Positions 24,501-34,513 are shown, counted from the first letter of the stretch. The stretch is 64,000 bases of DNA from Oscillospiraceae bacterium (GCA_017472965.1 JAFUNR010000006.1:1-64000), one strand, 5' to 3'. Numbers and translations: made by a program. Notes: generated by a model not told the origin, from the letters alone.

Positions 24501-26558
24501 ATGAACGCGGAAAAATTCACCCTCATTGTCACGCCTGCGGATGCGGCGGAATATACCCTTACGCTTTCCGTGGGCGAGACCGTCTGCGGAAAGGATTTTG
24601 ATGTCACCCTTACCTGTGAAAACAGCGTTTTTCAGCCGGTGCTGACGGCGCATACGGATGTGTGCCTCAAGGAGCTGAACCTGCAGCTTGCGCTGCCCGC
24701 CATGCCGTGGGATGACGAGCTGTATCTTTTCACCAATGTGCAGTTCACCAACGATGTGGCGCAGGTGTATCCGTGGGCAGAGCACAGGGATCTGCGCGCC
24801 CGCGATCTGCTGGTGCTGAAAAACCGCGCCACCGTCGATCTGTTTGCGCTGGGCATGGTCACCGCCCACCGCTTTTACAGCGAGGTTTGCCTCTGCGCGG
24901 GCGGCCTTGCCGTCTATACCGATATGGAGGGAAAGGCTCTTGTACCCGGCGCCGAATACCGGCTGGAACGGTTCATTCTGATGGAGCAGGGCGAAGGGGA
25001 GAACGCCTTCCTTGAGCGCTATGCCGATACGGTGGCGAAGATCAACAACGCCGTCCCGCTGAAAACCACTCCGGTGGGCTGGTGCTCCTGGTCGCGGTTC
25101 TATCAGAAGGTCAATACGGAAAATCTGTGCCGCGCCGCTGCATCCACCGGAAAATACATCAAGGATCTGGGGGCGAACATCTTTCAGATCGATGACGGCT
25201 GGCAGATCGATGCCAGCTTCCCCGGTAAATATGTGGTGGATAAGGAGAAATTCCCGCAGGATCTGGATGCGGTGGCGGAAACAGCCCGCGCCGGCGGCAT
25301 GGATTTCGGCCTGTGGCTTGCCCCGCTGATCATCTCGGAGGGCTCGCGCTGGTTTGAAGAGCTCAGGCCGCTGACGGTGGATTATGTCACCTCCGGCGCT
25401 CCCGGCAGCCGCACCTATCCCTTCGATCCCGAAAACGAGGAATTCCAGAGATTCCTCTACATCGAATTTGCCGACCTGACAAAGCGCTACAATGTGCGCT
25501 ACTATAAGCTGGATTTCCTCGTCTTTGCATGGCGCAATATGGTCACGGGCGAGCGGGTCTACGGCAAAGGCGATTACATGATCGCCCTGTTCCGCCGCAG
25601 CCTGCAGACCATCCGCGATGCCGTCGGGCCGGATGTTACGCTGGTGGCCTGCGGCTCGCCGCTGCTGGAATGTGCCGGCATTTTCAATGCCAGCCGCATC
25701 ACCTGCGATATCATCTGGGGCAAATCGCCGCAGAATCCCACCTATTGGGAGATCATGCACTGGGTGGTCAAAACCGTGCTGTATCGCTATTTTTACAACA
25801 ATGTGGTCTTTACCAACGATCCCGACGGCCTTGTGCTGCGCGATCAGGATGTGGGCGATGGTTTTGACTGCACATGGGCGGAGGCAAAGCTCTGGGCCAC
25901 GGTGGTGGCACTTTCCGGCGGCTCCACACTGCTCAATGAGATCATGGATGAGCTGAGCCCCGCCCGCCGTTCGCTGGTCACCGCACTGGTGCCGCCGCTG
26001 GGGGTTGCCGCAAAGCCGGCCGATCTGTTCGAAACACCGGTGCCCACCGCCGCTGTGGCGCAATACGGCGAGCACCGTTTTGTGGGGCAGCTCCACTTTG
26101 GCGATAAGATGCAGCCGGTCCACAGCTTTGCTGCGGCTGATTTCGGTCTGGAGAAAGCGCTGGTCATCCGCTGCTGGGATAAGGCGGTGCTGGGCGTGAC
26201 GGATACGGTCACCGAAACCGGCCGTATGCCCCATTCCGGTGAGCTGTACGATCTGCGCCCCGTACCTGAAAAGCCCTGCTTCCTGTATGCCGAAGGCCAC
26301 ATCTTCGGCGGCGTCAACCTGTATGATGCCCGCGTGGAAAACGGCGCGTGGGTGATCACACACACCGGCGATGTTGAGCTGGAAGGTGCACTGTACGGCT
26401 GGATCCCCGCCGGTCAGCCTGTGGCCGGTACTCCCGTGGCCGAGGCTCCCGGCGGTACGGTGGTAAAAATCAGGGAAGCCTGCGGCACGCAGGCTGCTGC
26501 GGCGGCGCAGAGCCTGAACCCCACCGGTTTTATACTGACCACCGATACGCCGAACTGA
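24501..26558 (+). CDS. GH36-type alpha-galactosidase (clan GH-D)
   Basis: The 685-residue enzyme has an N-terminal beta-supersandwich, a TIM barrel from about residue 185 to 530 and a C-terminal beta domain. Barrel motifs are PVGWCSWSRFY near 190, NIFQIDDGWQID near 230, FGLWLAPLI near 270, the expected nucleophile Asp near residue 338 in YKLDFL and a probable acid/base Asp near 403 in ITCDIIWG. Clan GH-D enzymes cleave alpha-galactosides of the raffinose type or alpha-N-acetylgalactosamine. No signal peptide is seen. The start ATG 24501 has AAAAGGAGA 5 bases upstream. Exact sugar specificity is not settled. Confidence 0.88.
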   Translation: MNAEKFTLIVTPADAAEYTLTLSVGETVCGKDFDVTLTCENSVFQPVLTAHTDVCLKELNLQLALPAMPWDDELYLFTNVQFTNDVAQVYPWAEHRDLRARDLLVLKNRATVDLFALGMVTAHRFYSEVCLCAGGLAVYTDMEGKALVPGAEYRLERFILMEQGEGENAFLERYADTVAKINNAVPLKTTPVGWCSWSRFYQKVNTENLCRAAASTGKYIKDLGANIFQIDDGWQIDASFPGKYVVDKEKFPQDLDAVAETARAGGMDFGLWLAPLIISEGSRWFEELRPLTVDYVTSGAPGSRTYPFDPENEEFQRFLYIEFADLTKRYNVRYYKLDFLVFAWRNMVTGERVYGKGDYMIALFRRSLQTIRDAVGPDVTLVACGSPLLECAGIFNASRITCDIIWGKSPQNPTYWEIMHWVVKTVLYRYFYNNVVFTNDPDGLVLRDQDVGDGFDCTWAEAKLWATVVALSGGSTLLNEIMDELSPARRSLVTALVPPLGVAAKPADLFETPVPTAAVAQYGEHRFVGQLHFGDKMQPVHSFAAADFGLEKALVIRCWDKAVLGVTDTVTETGRMPHSGELYDLRPVPEKPCFLYAEGHIFGGVNLYDARVENGAWVITHTGDVELEGALYGWIPAGQPVAGTPVAEAPGGTVVKIREACGTQAAAAAQSLNPTGFILTTDTPN

Positions 26559-26586
26559 GCCGGTTTGTAAAAGAGAGGAAAAAGCA

Positions 26587-27126
26587 ATGACGGAAAACGA
26601 AATGCTGGCACTGGCAAAGGCCGCAGGCTTTGATGCCGCCTGCGTGGTGGATACCGCCGATATCGTATTCGATCCGGCCTTCCGCCCCTACTGCGCCGCC
26701 AACTATTGCGGTCAATACGGCGCAAACTACACCTGTCCGCCGGATTGCGGCGAGCCGGAAGCGATGAAGCAGAGGATCACCGCCCACAAAAAGGCGCTGG
26801 TGCTGCAGACTTTGTGGGAGATCCCCGACTGGCACGATACCGCGCGCATCAAAAACTCCAAGAGCAGCCACAATGCGGGTGAGCTGAAAGTGATGAAAAT
26901 CCTGCGGGAAGCTGGTATCCTCGGCTTTATCGTGGGCTCCAGCAACTGCAGCCTGTGCAGCCCCTGCGGCGCGCAGACCGGCAAGCCCTGTCCCCATCCG
27001 GACGAGCGCTGGAGCTGTATGTCTGCCTACTGCATCTATGTCAAGGCGCTGGCCGAGCGCTGCGGCATGATGTATGACAACGGCCCCGGCAAGGTGGCCT
27101 TCTTCGGCATGTATGTGTTTGATTGA
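26587..27126 (+). CDS. DUF2284 predicted metal-binding protein
   Basis: The 179-residue cysteine-rich protein fits DUF2284. Cysteines fall in patterns typical of iron-sulfur or zinc binding: PYCAANYCGQYG, YTCPPDCG, SNCSLCSPCG and KPCPHPDERWSCMSAYC. No signal or membrane helix is present. These proteins occur in anaerobes, sometimes near methyltransferases or redox enzymes, and their role is unknown. It follows the alpha-galactosidase by 28 bases with its own AGAGAGG site and ends in a strong terminator. Confidence 0.85.
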   Translation: MTENEMLALAKAAGFDAACVVDTADIVFDPAFRPYCAANYCGQYGANYTCPPDCGEPEAMKQRITAHKKALVLQTLWEIPDWHDTARIKNSKSSHNAGELKVMKILREAGILGFIVGSSNCSLCSPCGAQTGKPCPHPDERWSCMSAYCIYVKALAERCGMMYDNGPGKVAFFGMYVFD

Positions 27127-27137
27127 TACAGAAGCAT

Positions 27138-27185
27138 AAAAACAGGGAGCGTACCGTTTTTAACGGAAAACGCTCCCTGTTTTTG
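27138..27185 (+). terminator. bidirectional terminator
   Basis: AAAAACAGGGAGCG pairs with CGCTCCCTGTTTTT (27171-27184). It sits between the converging DUF2284 and glpP genes. Confidence 0.9.
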
Positions 27186-27236
27186 TATGTATTCTGCGGA
27201 TCGCTTTTTGCAGTCACTCAAAAAGGAGTGCCGCTG

Positions 27237-27803
27237 TCACAGCTCCCACACCGCCGGCGCGGTGGTGGAGATAGCCGCCGCACCGGCACGCAGAGCGGCT
27301 ACCACCTCTTCCTTATACTGGATCAGCCCGCTGGCGATCAGCGGCACTTCGGTGATCTGCGCCACATCGGTGATCACCCGGGGCATCAGCCCGGGAAGTA
27401 CCTCCACAAAATCCGGCTTGCCGATCTTCAGCTGGCTTTGCAGCCCCCGCAGCGACATGGAGTCAATGACAAAAAAGCGCTGCACCGTCAGCAGCCCCAG
27501 ATGCCGCGCTCGCCGGATCTGGGCGGCCCGGGTGGATATGATACCCTCCGGCCCGGCCATGGCCTTCAGTGAATCCACGGCAATCTCCTTGCTGGAAAGC
27601 CCCTCGATCAGATCCATGTGCACAAAGGCGAGCTTGCCCGCCGCCTGCGTCCGCTTCACCAGTCCGGTCACGGTCATCAGATTGCCGTACAGCAAAAACA
27701 CCACCCGGCAGCTGCTTGCCAGCGCCTCGGTCAGGCTGTCGTCATCCTTGGCTGCGGCGATGATGGGGTTTTCCTCCAGAGCGTTGAGCACTCGCTGCTT
27801 CAT
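27237..27803 (-). CDS. glpP: GlpP-type glycerol-3-phosphate-responsive antiterminator
   Basis: This 188-residue RNA-binding regulator, when bound to glycerol-3-phosphate, prevents termination in leaders of glycerol genes. It is a small TIM-barrel with family stretches FLLYGNL near 37, FVHMDLIEGLSSKEIAVD near 60, DFVEVLPGLMPRVI near 132, and EVPLIASGLI near 150. I placed the start at ATG 27803 because GGGAGGT precedes it; the longer frame has no site. It is encoded near, and divergent from, the glycerol genes at 29466-34424, whose leader holds an intrinsic terminator. That supports the assignment. Confidence 0.9.
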   Translation of the reverse strand: MKQRVLNALEENPIIAAAKDDDSLTEALASSCRVVFLLYGNLMTVTGLVKRTQAAGKLAFVHMDLIEGLSSKEIAVDSLKAMAGPEGIISTRAAQIRRARHLGLLTVQRFFVIDSMSLRGLQSQLKIGKPDFVEVLPGLMPRVITDVAQITEVPLIASGLIQYKEEVVAALRAGAAAISTTAPAVWEL

Positions 27804-27846
27804 GCCCGATACCTCCCGTACAGATAAGAATATACTCTCTGCTTTT

Positions 27847-27875
27847 ATCTTATCATGCATAAATGCCGAACACAA
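27847..27875 (-). promoter_or_regulatory. possible promoter of glpP
   Basis: On the minus strand TTGTGT (27870-27875) and TAAGAT (27847-27852) are spaced 17 bases. The match is moderate. Confidence 0.4.
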
Positions 27876-27936
27876 GAGAAAATTCGCACCGTACCGGAAA
27901 AGCCGCAAATTCGTATGAGTATAATGTGCAAAATAA

Positions 27937-27966
27937 TTGACAGATATTGAATAAGCGTGCTACACT
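27937..27966 (+). promoter_or_regulatory. promoter pointing into the REP-flanked region
   Basis: A perfect TTGACA (27937-27942) and TACACT (27961-27966) are separated by 18 bases. About 65 bases downstream is GGAGG (28017-28021) followed by very short frames that end at once. The native gene of this promoter may have been interrupted, or it now drives the creatininase-family gene. Confidence 0.55.
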
Positions 27967-28072
27967 AAAATTACACAAAAAAGGTCAAAATGCACTGCTG
28001 CGGCACAAAAGGATCTGGAGGCGGGCGTTGAAGTATGATCGGGAATAACAGTTGTAACGTTATTTTCGCATG

Positions 28073-28205
28073 ATGTCAAGAGAACCGTCCCCTTGGCGCC
28101 CCGGTAGAGTTTATTTCCCAAGATGTGGATACCGGCAAACAACAAATCGTAAAGCAAATCTATTGTTTTCCCCAAAGTCAGGGGATGCAGGGACGGTTTT
28201 CTGTG
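28073..28205 (+). repeat. REP-like repeat pair, left side of the cassette
   Basis: AGAACCGTCCCC at 28081-28092, preceded by TGTCAAG, is inverted relative to GGGACGGTTTTCT at 28190-28202. Both are versions of the GGGACGGTTCTC element seen at 29091-29102. Such hairpin-forming repeats are familiar in Clostridia as REP or RAYT-linked elements. No transposase gene is present here. Confidence 0.6.
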
Positions 28206-28318
28206 TTCCAGCCTCAACTCAGCAATTTAGTCGATTAACCGGAACCGGTTTTAGTGTGATACGAAAAAACACAAGGAAGCGCTCTCTGTCTTTGTTTGAA
28301 GAAAGGTTTGGTATAAGA

Positions 28319-29047
28319 ATGCGAACATATCGTTATGAAGAAATGACTCCGAAGGAATTTGAACGGGCAGTAAAGGAGATGCCGATATTCCTGGTTCCTA
28401 CAGGATTATTGGAATGGCATGGCAATCATCTTCCGCTGGGACTGGACGGACTAAAGGCCCACGGCATATGCTGCCGTATTGCGGAGCGGTTGGAAGGTGG
28501 CATTGTGCTGCCAGCCAATTATTTGGGACGCCCGGGTTTTTCTTCCTATCTCGGAACGCTGACATATTCCGAATCTTTGGTGAATGGATACTTTTATGAG
28601 TTGTTCCACCAGTTAAAGAAGATTGGAGCCAGAGTTATTTTTGTTCTTACAGGGCATTATGGGCCGTTGCAGGTGGAGTGCTTGGAACGGGTTGCAGCCT
28701 GCTTTGAGAGGGAGAATCCTTCTGTACGTGTGATTGCGCAGCCGGAATATCAAGATATTGTGTGTCACGAAACAATACCTGCTGACCATGCAGGTTTGTG
28801 GGAGACATCCATCATCCGGCACTTGGTTCCCGAATTGGTTCATATGGAGGAACTGGAACGGCCAGTCATTGGGCAGAAGGTGTATGATGCACCGCCGAAC
28901 GATTATTATCATGAGGACGAAATGTGGCAATTTGTGAATGATGTACGGTCTGCAACTGCAGAATTAGGTGCAGAGGTTGTGGAAGCAGTTACGGATCGTG
29001 CGGTGAACATGTTGAAAATGGAACTAAAAAAGCAGCTTCTTCCGTGA
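28319..29047 (+). CDS. creatininase-family amidohydrolase
   Basis: The 242-residue protein belongs to the creatininase/MftE-like family of metal-dependent amidohydrolases. Visible motifs are PTGLLEWHGNHLPLGLDG near residue 22, with the Glu, His and Asp that bind metal, LTGHYGPLQ near 105 and the acidic DHAGLWETS near 150. It lacks a signal peptide. Its codons are richer in A and T (about 48 % GC) than the genes on both sides. It sits between REP-like repeats (28073-28205 and 29083-29109), so it was probably acquired. The start ATG 28319 follows GAAGAAAGG; the frame is open further upstream through the repeats, but that part looks non-coding. The substrate is unknown. Confidence 0.82.
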   Translation: MRTYRYEEMTPKEFERAVKEMPIFLVPTGLLEWHGNHLPLGLDGLKAHGICCRIAERLEGGIVLPANYLGRPGFSSYLGTLTYSESLVNGYFYELFHQLKKIGARVIFVLTGHYGPLQVECLERVAACFERENPSVRVIAQPEYQDIVCHETIPADHAGLWETSIIRHLVPELVHMEELERPVIGQKVYDAPPNDYYHEDEMWQFVNDVRSATAELGAEVVEAVTDRAVNMLKMELKKQLLP

Positions 29048-29082
29048 GAAAATAAAACAGGGGGCAAGTGGGTCGGAATAAG

Positions 29083-29109
29083 GTGTCAAAGGGACGGTTC
29101 TCCTGACAC
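29083..29109 (+). repeat. REP-like palindromic repeat, right side of the cassette
   Basis: GTGTCA (29083-29088) and TGACAC (29104-29109) enclose AAGGGACGGTTCTCC. The core is the reverse complement of the AGAACCGTCCC element at 28081. Together they bracket the creatininase-family gene. Confidence 0.6.
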
Positions 29110-29290
29110 TCGGTAGGCCGGAAGCGGCTTTCCGTCATTTTCATGCCTGCGGATGCAGCCGTGGGTTCTTCGACCCGGTACTGAAAAACGCCGCAGGCGC
29201 GGTGTATTTTGACACCCTGCAGATGGAGAACGGCGCGGTTATGAACGCCTGCAATCTGGTGCAGTACGCCGACTTCGTAAGAAAAATTTC
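29110..29290 (+). pseudogene. possible truncated gene remnant
   Basis: Right after the repeat the GC content rises. An open frame reads through GFFDPVLKNAAGAVYFDTL and MENGAVMNACNLVQYADF, with codon use like the host genes, and loses coding character near 29290. It has no start signal and I cannot name its family. It may be the 3' part of a gene cut by the cassette. Low confidence. Confidence 0.35.
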
Positions 29291-29309
29291 CCTCACCGCG
29301 GCGAATTGC

Positions 29310-29339
29310 TTGCAATCCGTATATAAAATATGGTATAGT
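29310..29339 (+). promoter_or_regulatory. promoter of the glycerol dehydrogenase operon
   Basis: TTGCAA (29310-29315) and TATAGT (29334-29339) are separated by 18 bases. Transcription would start near 29346, just before the leader terminator. Confidence 0.65.
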
Positions 29340-29362
29340 ATAGACAAATGGAAGCGGTTGTC

Positions 29363-29419
29363 AAGAGCGAGAGAGTACAGCCACAGCCTTTTGGCTGTGT
29401 TTTGTGCGCTCTTTTTTGC
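29363..29419 (+). terminator. leader terminator, likely GlpP antitermination target
   Basis: AAGAGCG (29363-29369) pairs with CGCTCTT (29408-29414), and CACAGCC pairs with GGCTGTG around a TTTT loop. A T-run follows. It lies between the promoter at 29310 and the start codon at 29466, so it would stop transcription before the operon. The nearby glpP gene supplies the expected antiterminator. The regulatory link is inferred. Confidence 0.7.
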
Positions 29420-29465
29420 TTTTCGGCGGTCGCATTTCACTGTAAACAACAAAGGAGAAAATGAC

Positions 29466-30905
29466 ATGACTGATGTATTGATCATCGGCTGCGGTGTCAT
29501 CGGCGCCGCCTGTGCCTACGAGCTGGCCCACAGCAATGTATCGGTGACCGTGCTGGAAGCCGACAACGATGTGGCCAACGGCACAACCAAGGCCAACAGC
29601 GCCATTCTGCACGCGGGCTACGATCCCCATCCCGGCACCCGTATGGCCGCGCTGAATGTGGAGGGCGTCGCCCTTGCCCGCGATATCTGCGCCCGTCTGG
29701 ATGTTCCCTATGATCCCATCGGCAGCCTTGTGCTGGCCTTTGATGAAAAGGATCTGGAAACGCTGAACGTCCTGTATGACCGCGGCATCAAAAACGGCGT
29801 GCCCGATATCGAGCTGCTCACCGCCGACGAGGTCCACGCCATGGAGCCCAATCTGGCGGATAATGTCTGCGGCGCGCTGTATGCGCCCTCCGCTGCCGTG
29901 GTCAGCCCGTGGGAATATTGCCTTGCCATGGCCGAGGTCGCTGTGAAGAACGGTGTCGAGCTGCACCGCAACAGCCCCGTTACCGCCATCGAGCAGATCG
30001 AGGGCGGCTTCCGCGTTCACACTCCGGATGCGGTGTACGAGGCCCGCTACATCCTGAATGCAGCCGGTGTCAACGCGGGCGCGGTGCATGAGCTGGTCGC
30101 TCCCAAGGAGTACCACATCACCCCCAACCGCGGCGAATACTACCTGCTGGATAAGAATCAGGGTCAGCAGGTCAGCCATGTTATTTTCCAGTGCCCCAAT
30201 GAAAACGGCAAGGGCGTGCTGGTGTCTCCCACCGTGCACGGCAACCTGATCGTCGGCCCCAATGCCGAGGGCGTGAGCGCCGCCGATGATACCGAAACCA
30301 CCTCTGCCGGTCTGGAATTTGTGATGAATGCCGCCCGCCGCAGCGTGCCCGGCATCAACTTCCGCGAGAACATCCGCAATTTTGCCGGTGTACGTGCCAA
30401 CCACAGCAGCGATGATTTCCTCATCGCCGAAAGCAAATTCGTGCCCGGCTTCTTCGATCTGGCCGGCATCAAGAGCCCCGGCCTGTCCGCTGCGCCCGCC
30501 ATCGCCAAAGAGGCTGCCCGTCTGCTGGCCGGTGCCGGTCTGGAGCTGCCCCCCAAGGCCGATTTTGCGGATGGCCGTACCCGCGTGCGTTTCAACGAGT
30601 GCACCCCCGAGGAGAAAAACGCCCTCATCGCCGAGGATCCCCGCTACGGCCGCATCATCTGCCGCTGCGAGACCGTCACTGAAGGTGAGATCGTCGCCAC
30701 GCTGTCCACCCCCATCCCGCCCATGAGTGTCAATGGCGTCAAACGCCGCGTGGGCGCGGGCATGGGCCGCTGTCAGGGCGGCTTCTGCGGTCCCCGCGTG
30801 CAGGATATCCTTGCCCGTGAGCTGGGCTGCTCGCCGGTGGATATCCCCATGGATTCCAACGGCACATGGGTGCTGTGCGGCGAAACCAAGTCCAAAGCCA
30901 ACTGA
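29466..30905 (+). CDS. GlpA-like FAD-dependent glycerol-3-phosphate dehydrogenase
   Basis: The 479-residue enzyme oxidises glycerol-3-phosphate or a related hydroxy acid to the keto form, passing electrons to partner proteins. Residues 1-30 are an FAD-binding Rossmann motif (LIIGCGVIGAACAYELA). A DAO-type oxidoreductase domain runs to about 375, and a BFD-like 2Fe-2S domain closes the protein with CRCETVTEGEI near 400 and CQGGFCGPRV near 440. This long form is typical of anaerobic GlpA-type enzymes in Clostridia. The start ATG 29466 follows AAAGGAGAAAATGAC. It precedes an FAD oxidoreductase and DUF1667, the usual trio. Specificity for glycerol-3-phosphate is inferred from glpP and glpK. Confidence 0.88.
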   Translation: MTDVLIIGCGVIGAACAYELAHSNVSVTVLEADNDVANGTTKANSAILHAGYDPHPGTRMAALNVEGVALARDICARLDVPYDPIGSLVLAFDEKDLETLNVLYDRGIKNGVPDIELLTADEVHAMEPNLADNVCGALYAPSAAVVSPWEYCLAMAEVAVKNGVELHRNSPVTAIEQIEGGFRVHTPDAVYEARYILNAAGVNAGAVHELVAPKEYHITPNRGEYYLLDKNQGQQVSHVIFQCPNENGKGVLVSPTVHGNLIVGPNAEGVSAADDTETTSAGLEFVMNAARRSVPGINFRENIRNFAGVRANHSSDDFLIAESKFVPGFFDLAGIKSPGLSAAPAIAKEAARLLAGAGLELPPKADFADGRTRVRFNECTPEEKNALIAEDPRYGRIICRCETVTEGEIVATLSTPIPPMSVNGVKRRVGAGMGRCQGGFCGPRVQDILARELGCSPVDIPMDSNGTWVLCGETKSKAN

Positions 30906-30974
30906 TGCCCCCCTCTTTTTTCACCCGAAAGGAACATATACCGACAAGATTCATACAGAGAGGATAATAAATCG

Positions 30975-32237
30975 ATGTATCAACTGATCGTTATCGGCGG
31001 CGGCCCTGCCGGACTTGCCGCTGCATTGAAGGCCAAGGAAGAAGGTCTGGAAAATATCCTGATTCTGGAGCGTGACAAAGAGCTGGGCGGCATTCTGAAC
31101 CAGTGCATCCACAACGGCTTTGGTCTGCACTACTTCAAAGAGGAGCTCACCGGTCCCGAGTATGCCGGCCGCTTCATCGCTCAGCTGGAGGGCACCGGTA
31201 TCGAAGTCAAGGCCGATACCATGGTGCTGGATATCACCGCCCGCGAGGACGGTGTCAAGGTGGTCAGCGCCGTCAATGGCGCCGAGGGCTACATGACGCT
31301 GGAGACCGCCACCGTGGTGCTGGCCATGGGCTGCCGCGAGCGCACCCGCGGCGCGATCTCCATCCCCGGCGCCCGCTGCGCGGGTGTGTACACCGCCGGC
31401 GCTGCCCAGCACTTCCTGAATATGGAAGGCTATATGGTGGGCAAGCGGGTGGTCATTCTCGGCTCCGGCGATATCGGCCTGATCATGGCCCGCCGTATGA
31501 CGCTGGAAGGCGCCAAGGTGCTGGCCTGCGTGGAGCTGATGCCCTATTCCGGCGGTCTGAACCGCAACATCGTCCAGTGTCTGAATGACTACGATATCCC
31601 GCTGTATCTGTCCCACACCGTGGTGGATATCCGCGGCAAGGACCGTGTGGAGCAGGTGGTGGTGGCCAAGGTCGGCCCCGATCGCAAGCCCGTGCCCGGC
31701 ACCGAAATGGTGTTTGATTGCGATACCCTGCTGCTCAGCGTGGGTCTGATCCCCGAAAACGAGCTGTCCCGTCAGGCCAATGTGGTGATGGATCCCCGCA
31801 CCAACGGCGCGGTGGTCTACGAGAACATGGAGACCTCGCTGCCCGGCGTATTTGCCTGCGGCAACGTGGTGCATGTGCATGATCTGGTGGACTTTGTCAC
31901 CGCCGAAAGCCAGCGCGCCGGCGCCGCTGCCGCCGCATGGGTCAAGAACGGCCCCGCTGCAAGCGCCCGCACCATCGAGCTGAAGAATGGCGCAGGCGTG
32001 GGCTACACCGTGCCCCAGAAGCTGCGTCTGGATGCCGTGGATAAGGCTGAGATATTCTTCCGCGTGCGTCAGGTCTACGGCAATGCATCCATCCGTGTGA
32101 TGGATGGGGAAAAGCAGCTGGCCGCTTTCAAGCGGGAGCACATGGCTCCCGGCGAGATGGAGCGCATCACCCTGCCGCGCAAGCTGCTGGAGATGGCCGC
32201 CGGCGATACCCTGACCGTTGAGATCGCGGAAGCCTGA
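30975..32237 (+). CDS. FAD/NAD(P)-dependent oxidoreductase, GlpA partner
   Basis: The 420-residue flavoprotein has two dinucleotide-binding motifs: VIGGGPAGLAAALKAKEEG at the start for FAD, and RVVILGSGDIGLIMARRM near residue 160 for NAD(P). GCRERTRGAISIPG near 118 is a hallmark of this clostridial group found with GlpA-like dehydrogenases. A C-terminal beta-rich extension begins near residue 340. It probably moves electrons from the dehydrogenase to NAD or another carrier. It starts 69 bases after the previous gene behind an AGAGAGGA site. Confidence 0.88.
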   Translation: MYQLIVIGGGPAGLAAALKAKEEGLENILILERDKELGGILNQCIHNGFGLHYFKEELTGPEYAGRFIAQLEGTGIEVKADTMVLDITAREDGVKVVSAVNGAEGYMTLETATVVLAMGCRERTRGAISIPGARCAGVYTAGAAQHFLNMEGYMVGKRVVILGSGDIGLIMARRMTLEGAKVLACVELMPYSGGLNRNIVQCLNDYDIPLYLSHTVVDIRGKDRVEQVVVAKVGPDRKPVPGTEMVFDCDTLLLSVGLIPENELSRQANVVMDPRTNGAVVYENMETSLPGVFACGNVVHVHDLVDFVTAESQRAGAAAAAWVKNGPAASARTIELKNGAGVGYTVPQKLRLDAVDKAEIFFRVRQVYGNASIRVMDGEKQLAAFKREHMAPGEMERITLPRKLLEMAAGDTLTVEIAEA

Positions 32238-32259
32238 TACAGGGGAAAGGAACAAGAAT

Positions 32260-32604
32260 ATGAAAGAACTCATCTGCATCGTCTGCCCCAAGGGCTGCCA
32301 CCTGAAGGTGGATGAAGAGAATAACTATGCCGTCACCGGCAATGCCTGCCCCCGCGGCGCCGAGTACGGCGCTGCCGAGCTGCAGCACCCCGTGCGCGTG
32401 CTGACCAGCACTGTCAAGCTGAACGGTGCTGCCCGCCGCTGCCCGGTTAAGACCAACGGCAGTATCCCCAAAGGCCTGCTGTTCGAAGCCATGCGTGTGC
32501 TGGATGATGTGGAGCTGACCGCCCCCGTCACCGTGGGTCAGGTGGTCGTGCCCGATCTGCTGGGCACCGGCGTGGATGTGGTCGCCACCAAATCCTTTGC
32601 CTGA
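32260..32604 (+). CDS. DUF1667 iron-sulfur-type protein
   Basis: This 114-residue protein has the cysteine set CIVCPKGCHL near the start and GNACPRGAEYG near residue 28, the DUF1667 pattern thought to hold an iron-sulfur cluster. It is nearly always encoded behind the GlpA-like dehydrogenase and the FAD oxidoreductase, as here, and probably acts as their third subunit. The start ATG 32260 is preceded by GGGGAAAGGAA. A strong terminator follows. Confidence 0.9.
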   Translation: MKELICIVCPKGCHLKVDEENNYAVTGNACPRGAEYGAAELQHPVRVLTSTVKLNGAARRCPVKTNGSIPKGLLFEAMRVLDDVELTAPVTVGQVVVPDLLGTGVDVVATKSFA

Positions 32605-32632
32605 CCAAAAAACATCAGCAATAAAAAAGACG

Positions 32633-32664
32633 GCGGTGCTGCTGGCTGAGCAGCACCGCTGTTT
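32633..32664 (+). terminator. intrinsic terminator
   Basis: GCGGTGCTGCT pairs with AGCAGCACCGC (32650-32660), followed by TGTTTT. It ends the three-gene glycerol dehydrogenase operon. From 32670 to 32850 I see nothing except unlikely short frames. Confidence 0.85.
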
Positions 32665-32853
32665 TAGCCGCCTTCGTGATGCAGGCGGCTGTTTATTTTG
32701 GGTGGATCTTTTTCATGCTATACCGGATTTCCAGGGTATGAAAGGAGATCACAACTGCCGTGAAACACAATAGGATCTGCGGCTTTTGTGCCCTGCTTCG
32801 CCTTGTTTTTTTGTATGCGGCAGATGAATTCTGCGCACGGTGTGCGGCGCCCC

Positions 32854-32882
32854 TTGTATTTCCCTCTTTTATCTCTTATAAT
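32854..32882 (+). promoter_or_regulatory. promoter of glpK
   Basis: TTGTAT (32854-32859) and a perfect TATAAT (32877-32882) are spaced 17 bases. It lies 51 bases before the glpK start, so glpK has its own promoter. Confidence 0.7.
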
Positions 32883-32933
32883 AAGAAAAAAGGCCGCGGC
32901 GGCCGCACCGCCGCACAAAAAGGAGGAGACCCT

Positions 32934-34424
<1,491 letters not shown>

Positions 34425-34431
34425 ATAAGCG

Positions 34432-34472
34432 AAGCACCGCTTTGACAAATCATGTCGGAGCGGTGCTTTTTT
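34432..34472 (+). terminator. intrinsic terminator
   Basis: AAGCACCGCT (34432-34441) pairs with AGCGGTGCTT (34459-34468), followed by six T. It ends glpK. Confidence 0.85.
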
Positions 34473-34484
34473 CATGGGATATTC

Positions 34485-34513
34485 TTGTTTTGTTCACATT
34501 CCTGTGGTAGACT
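34485..34513 (+). promoter_or_regulatory. possible promoter of the AI-2E-type permease gene
   Basis: TTGTTT (34485-34490) and TAGACT (34508-34513) lie 17 bases apart. This is a moderate match, 35 bases before the GTG start. Confidence 0.4.

Noticed and set aside
28070-28318. Upstream extension of the creatininase-family frame
   Set aside because: It translates the REP-like repeats and has no homologous character. ATG 28319 fits the family's N-terminus.
29202-29465. Upstream extension of the GlpA-like dehydrogenase
   Set aside because: It crosses the promoter at 29310 and the leader terminator. The enzyme's FAD motif begins right at ATG 29466.
32760-32933. In-frame GTG extension that would add 58 residues to glycerol kinase
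   Set aside because: GlpK starts with [15 protein letters not shown] as usual, with a strong RBS at 32921-32928, and the promoter at 32854 lies inside the extension.
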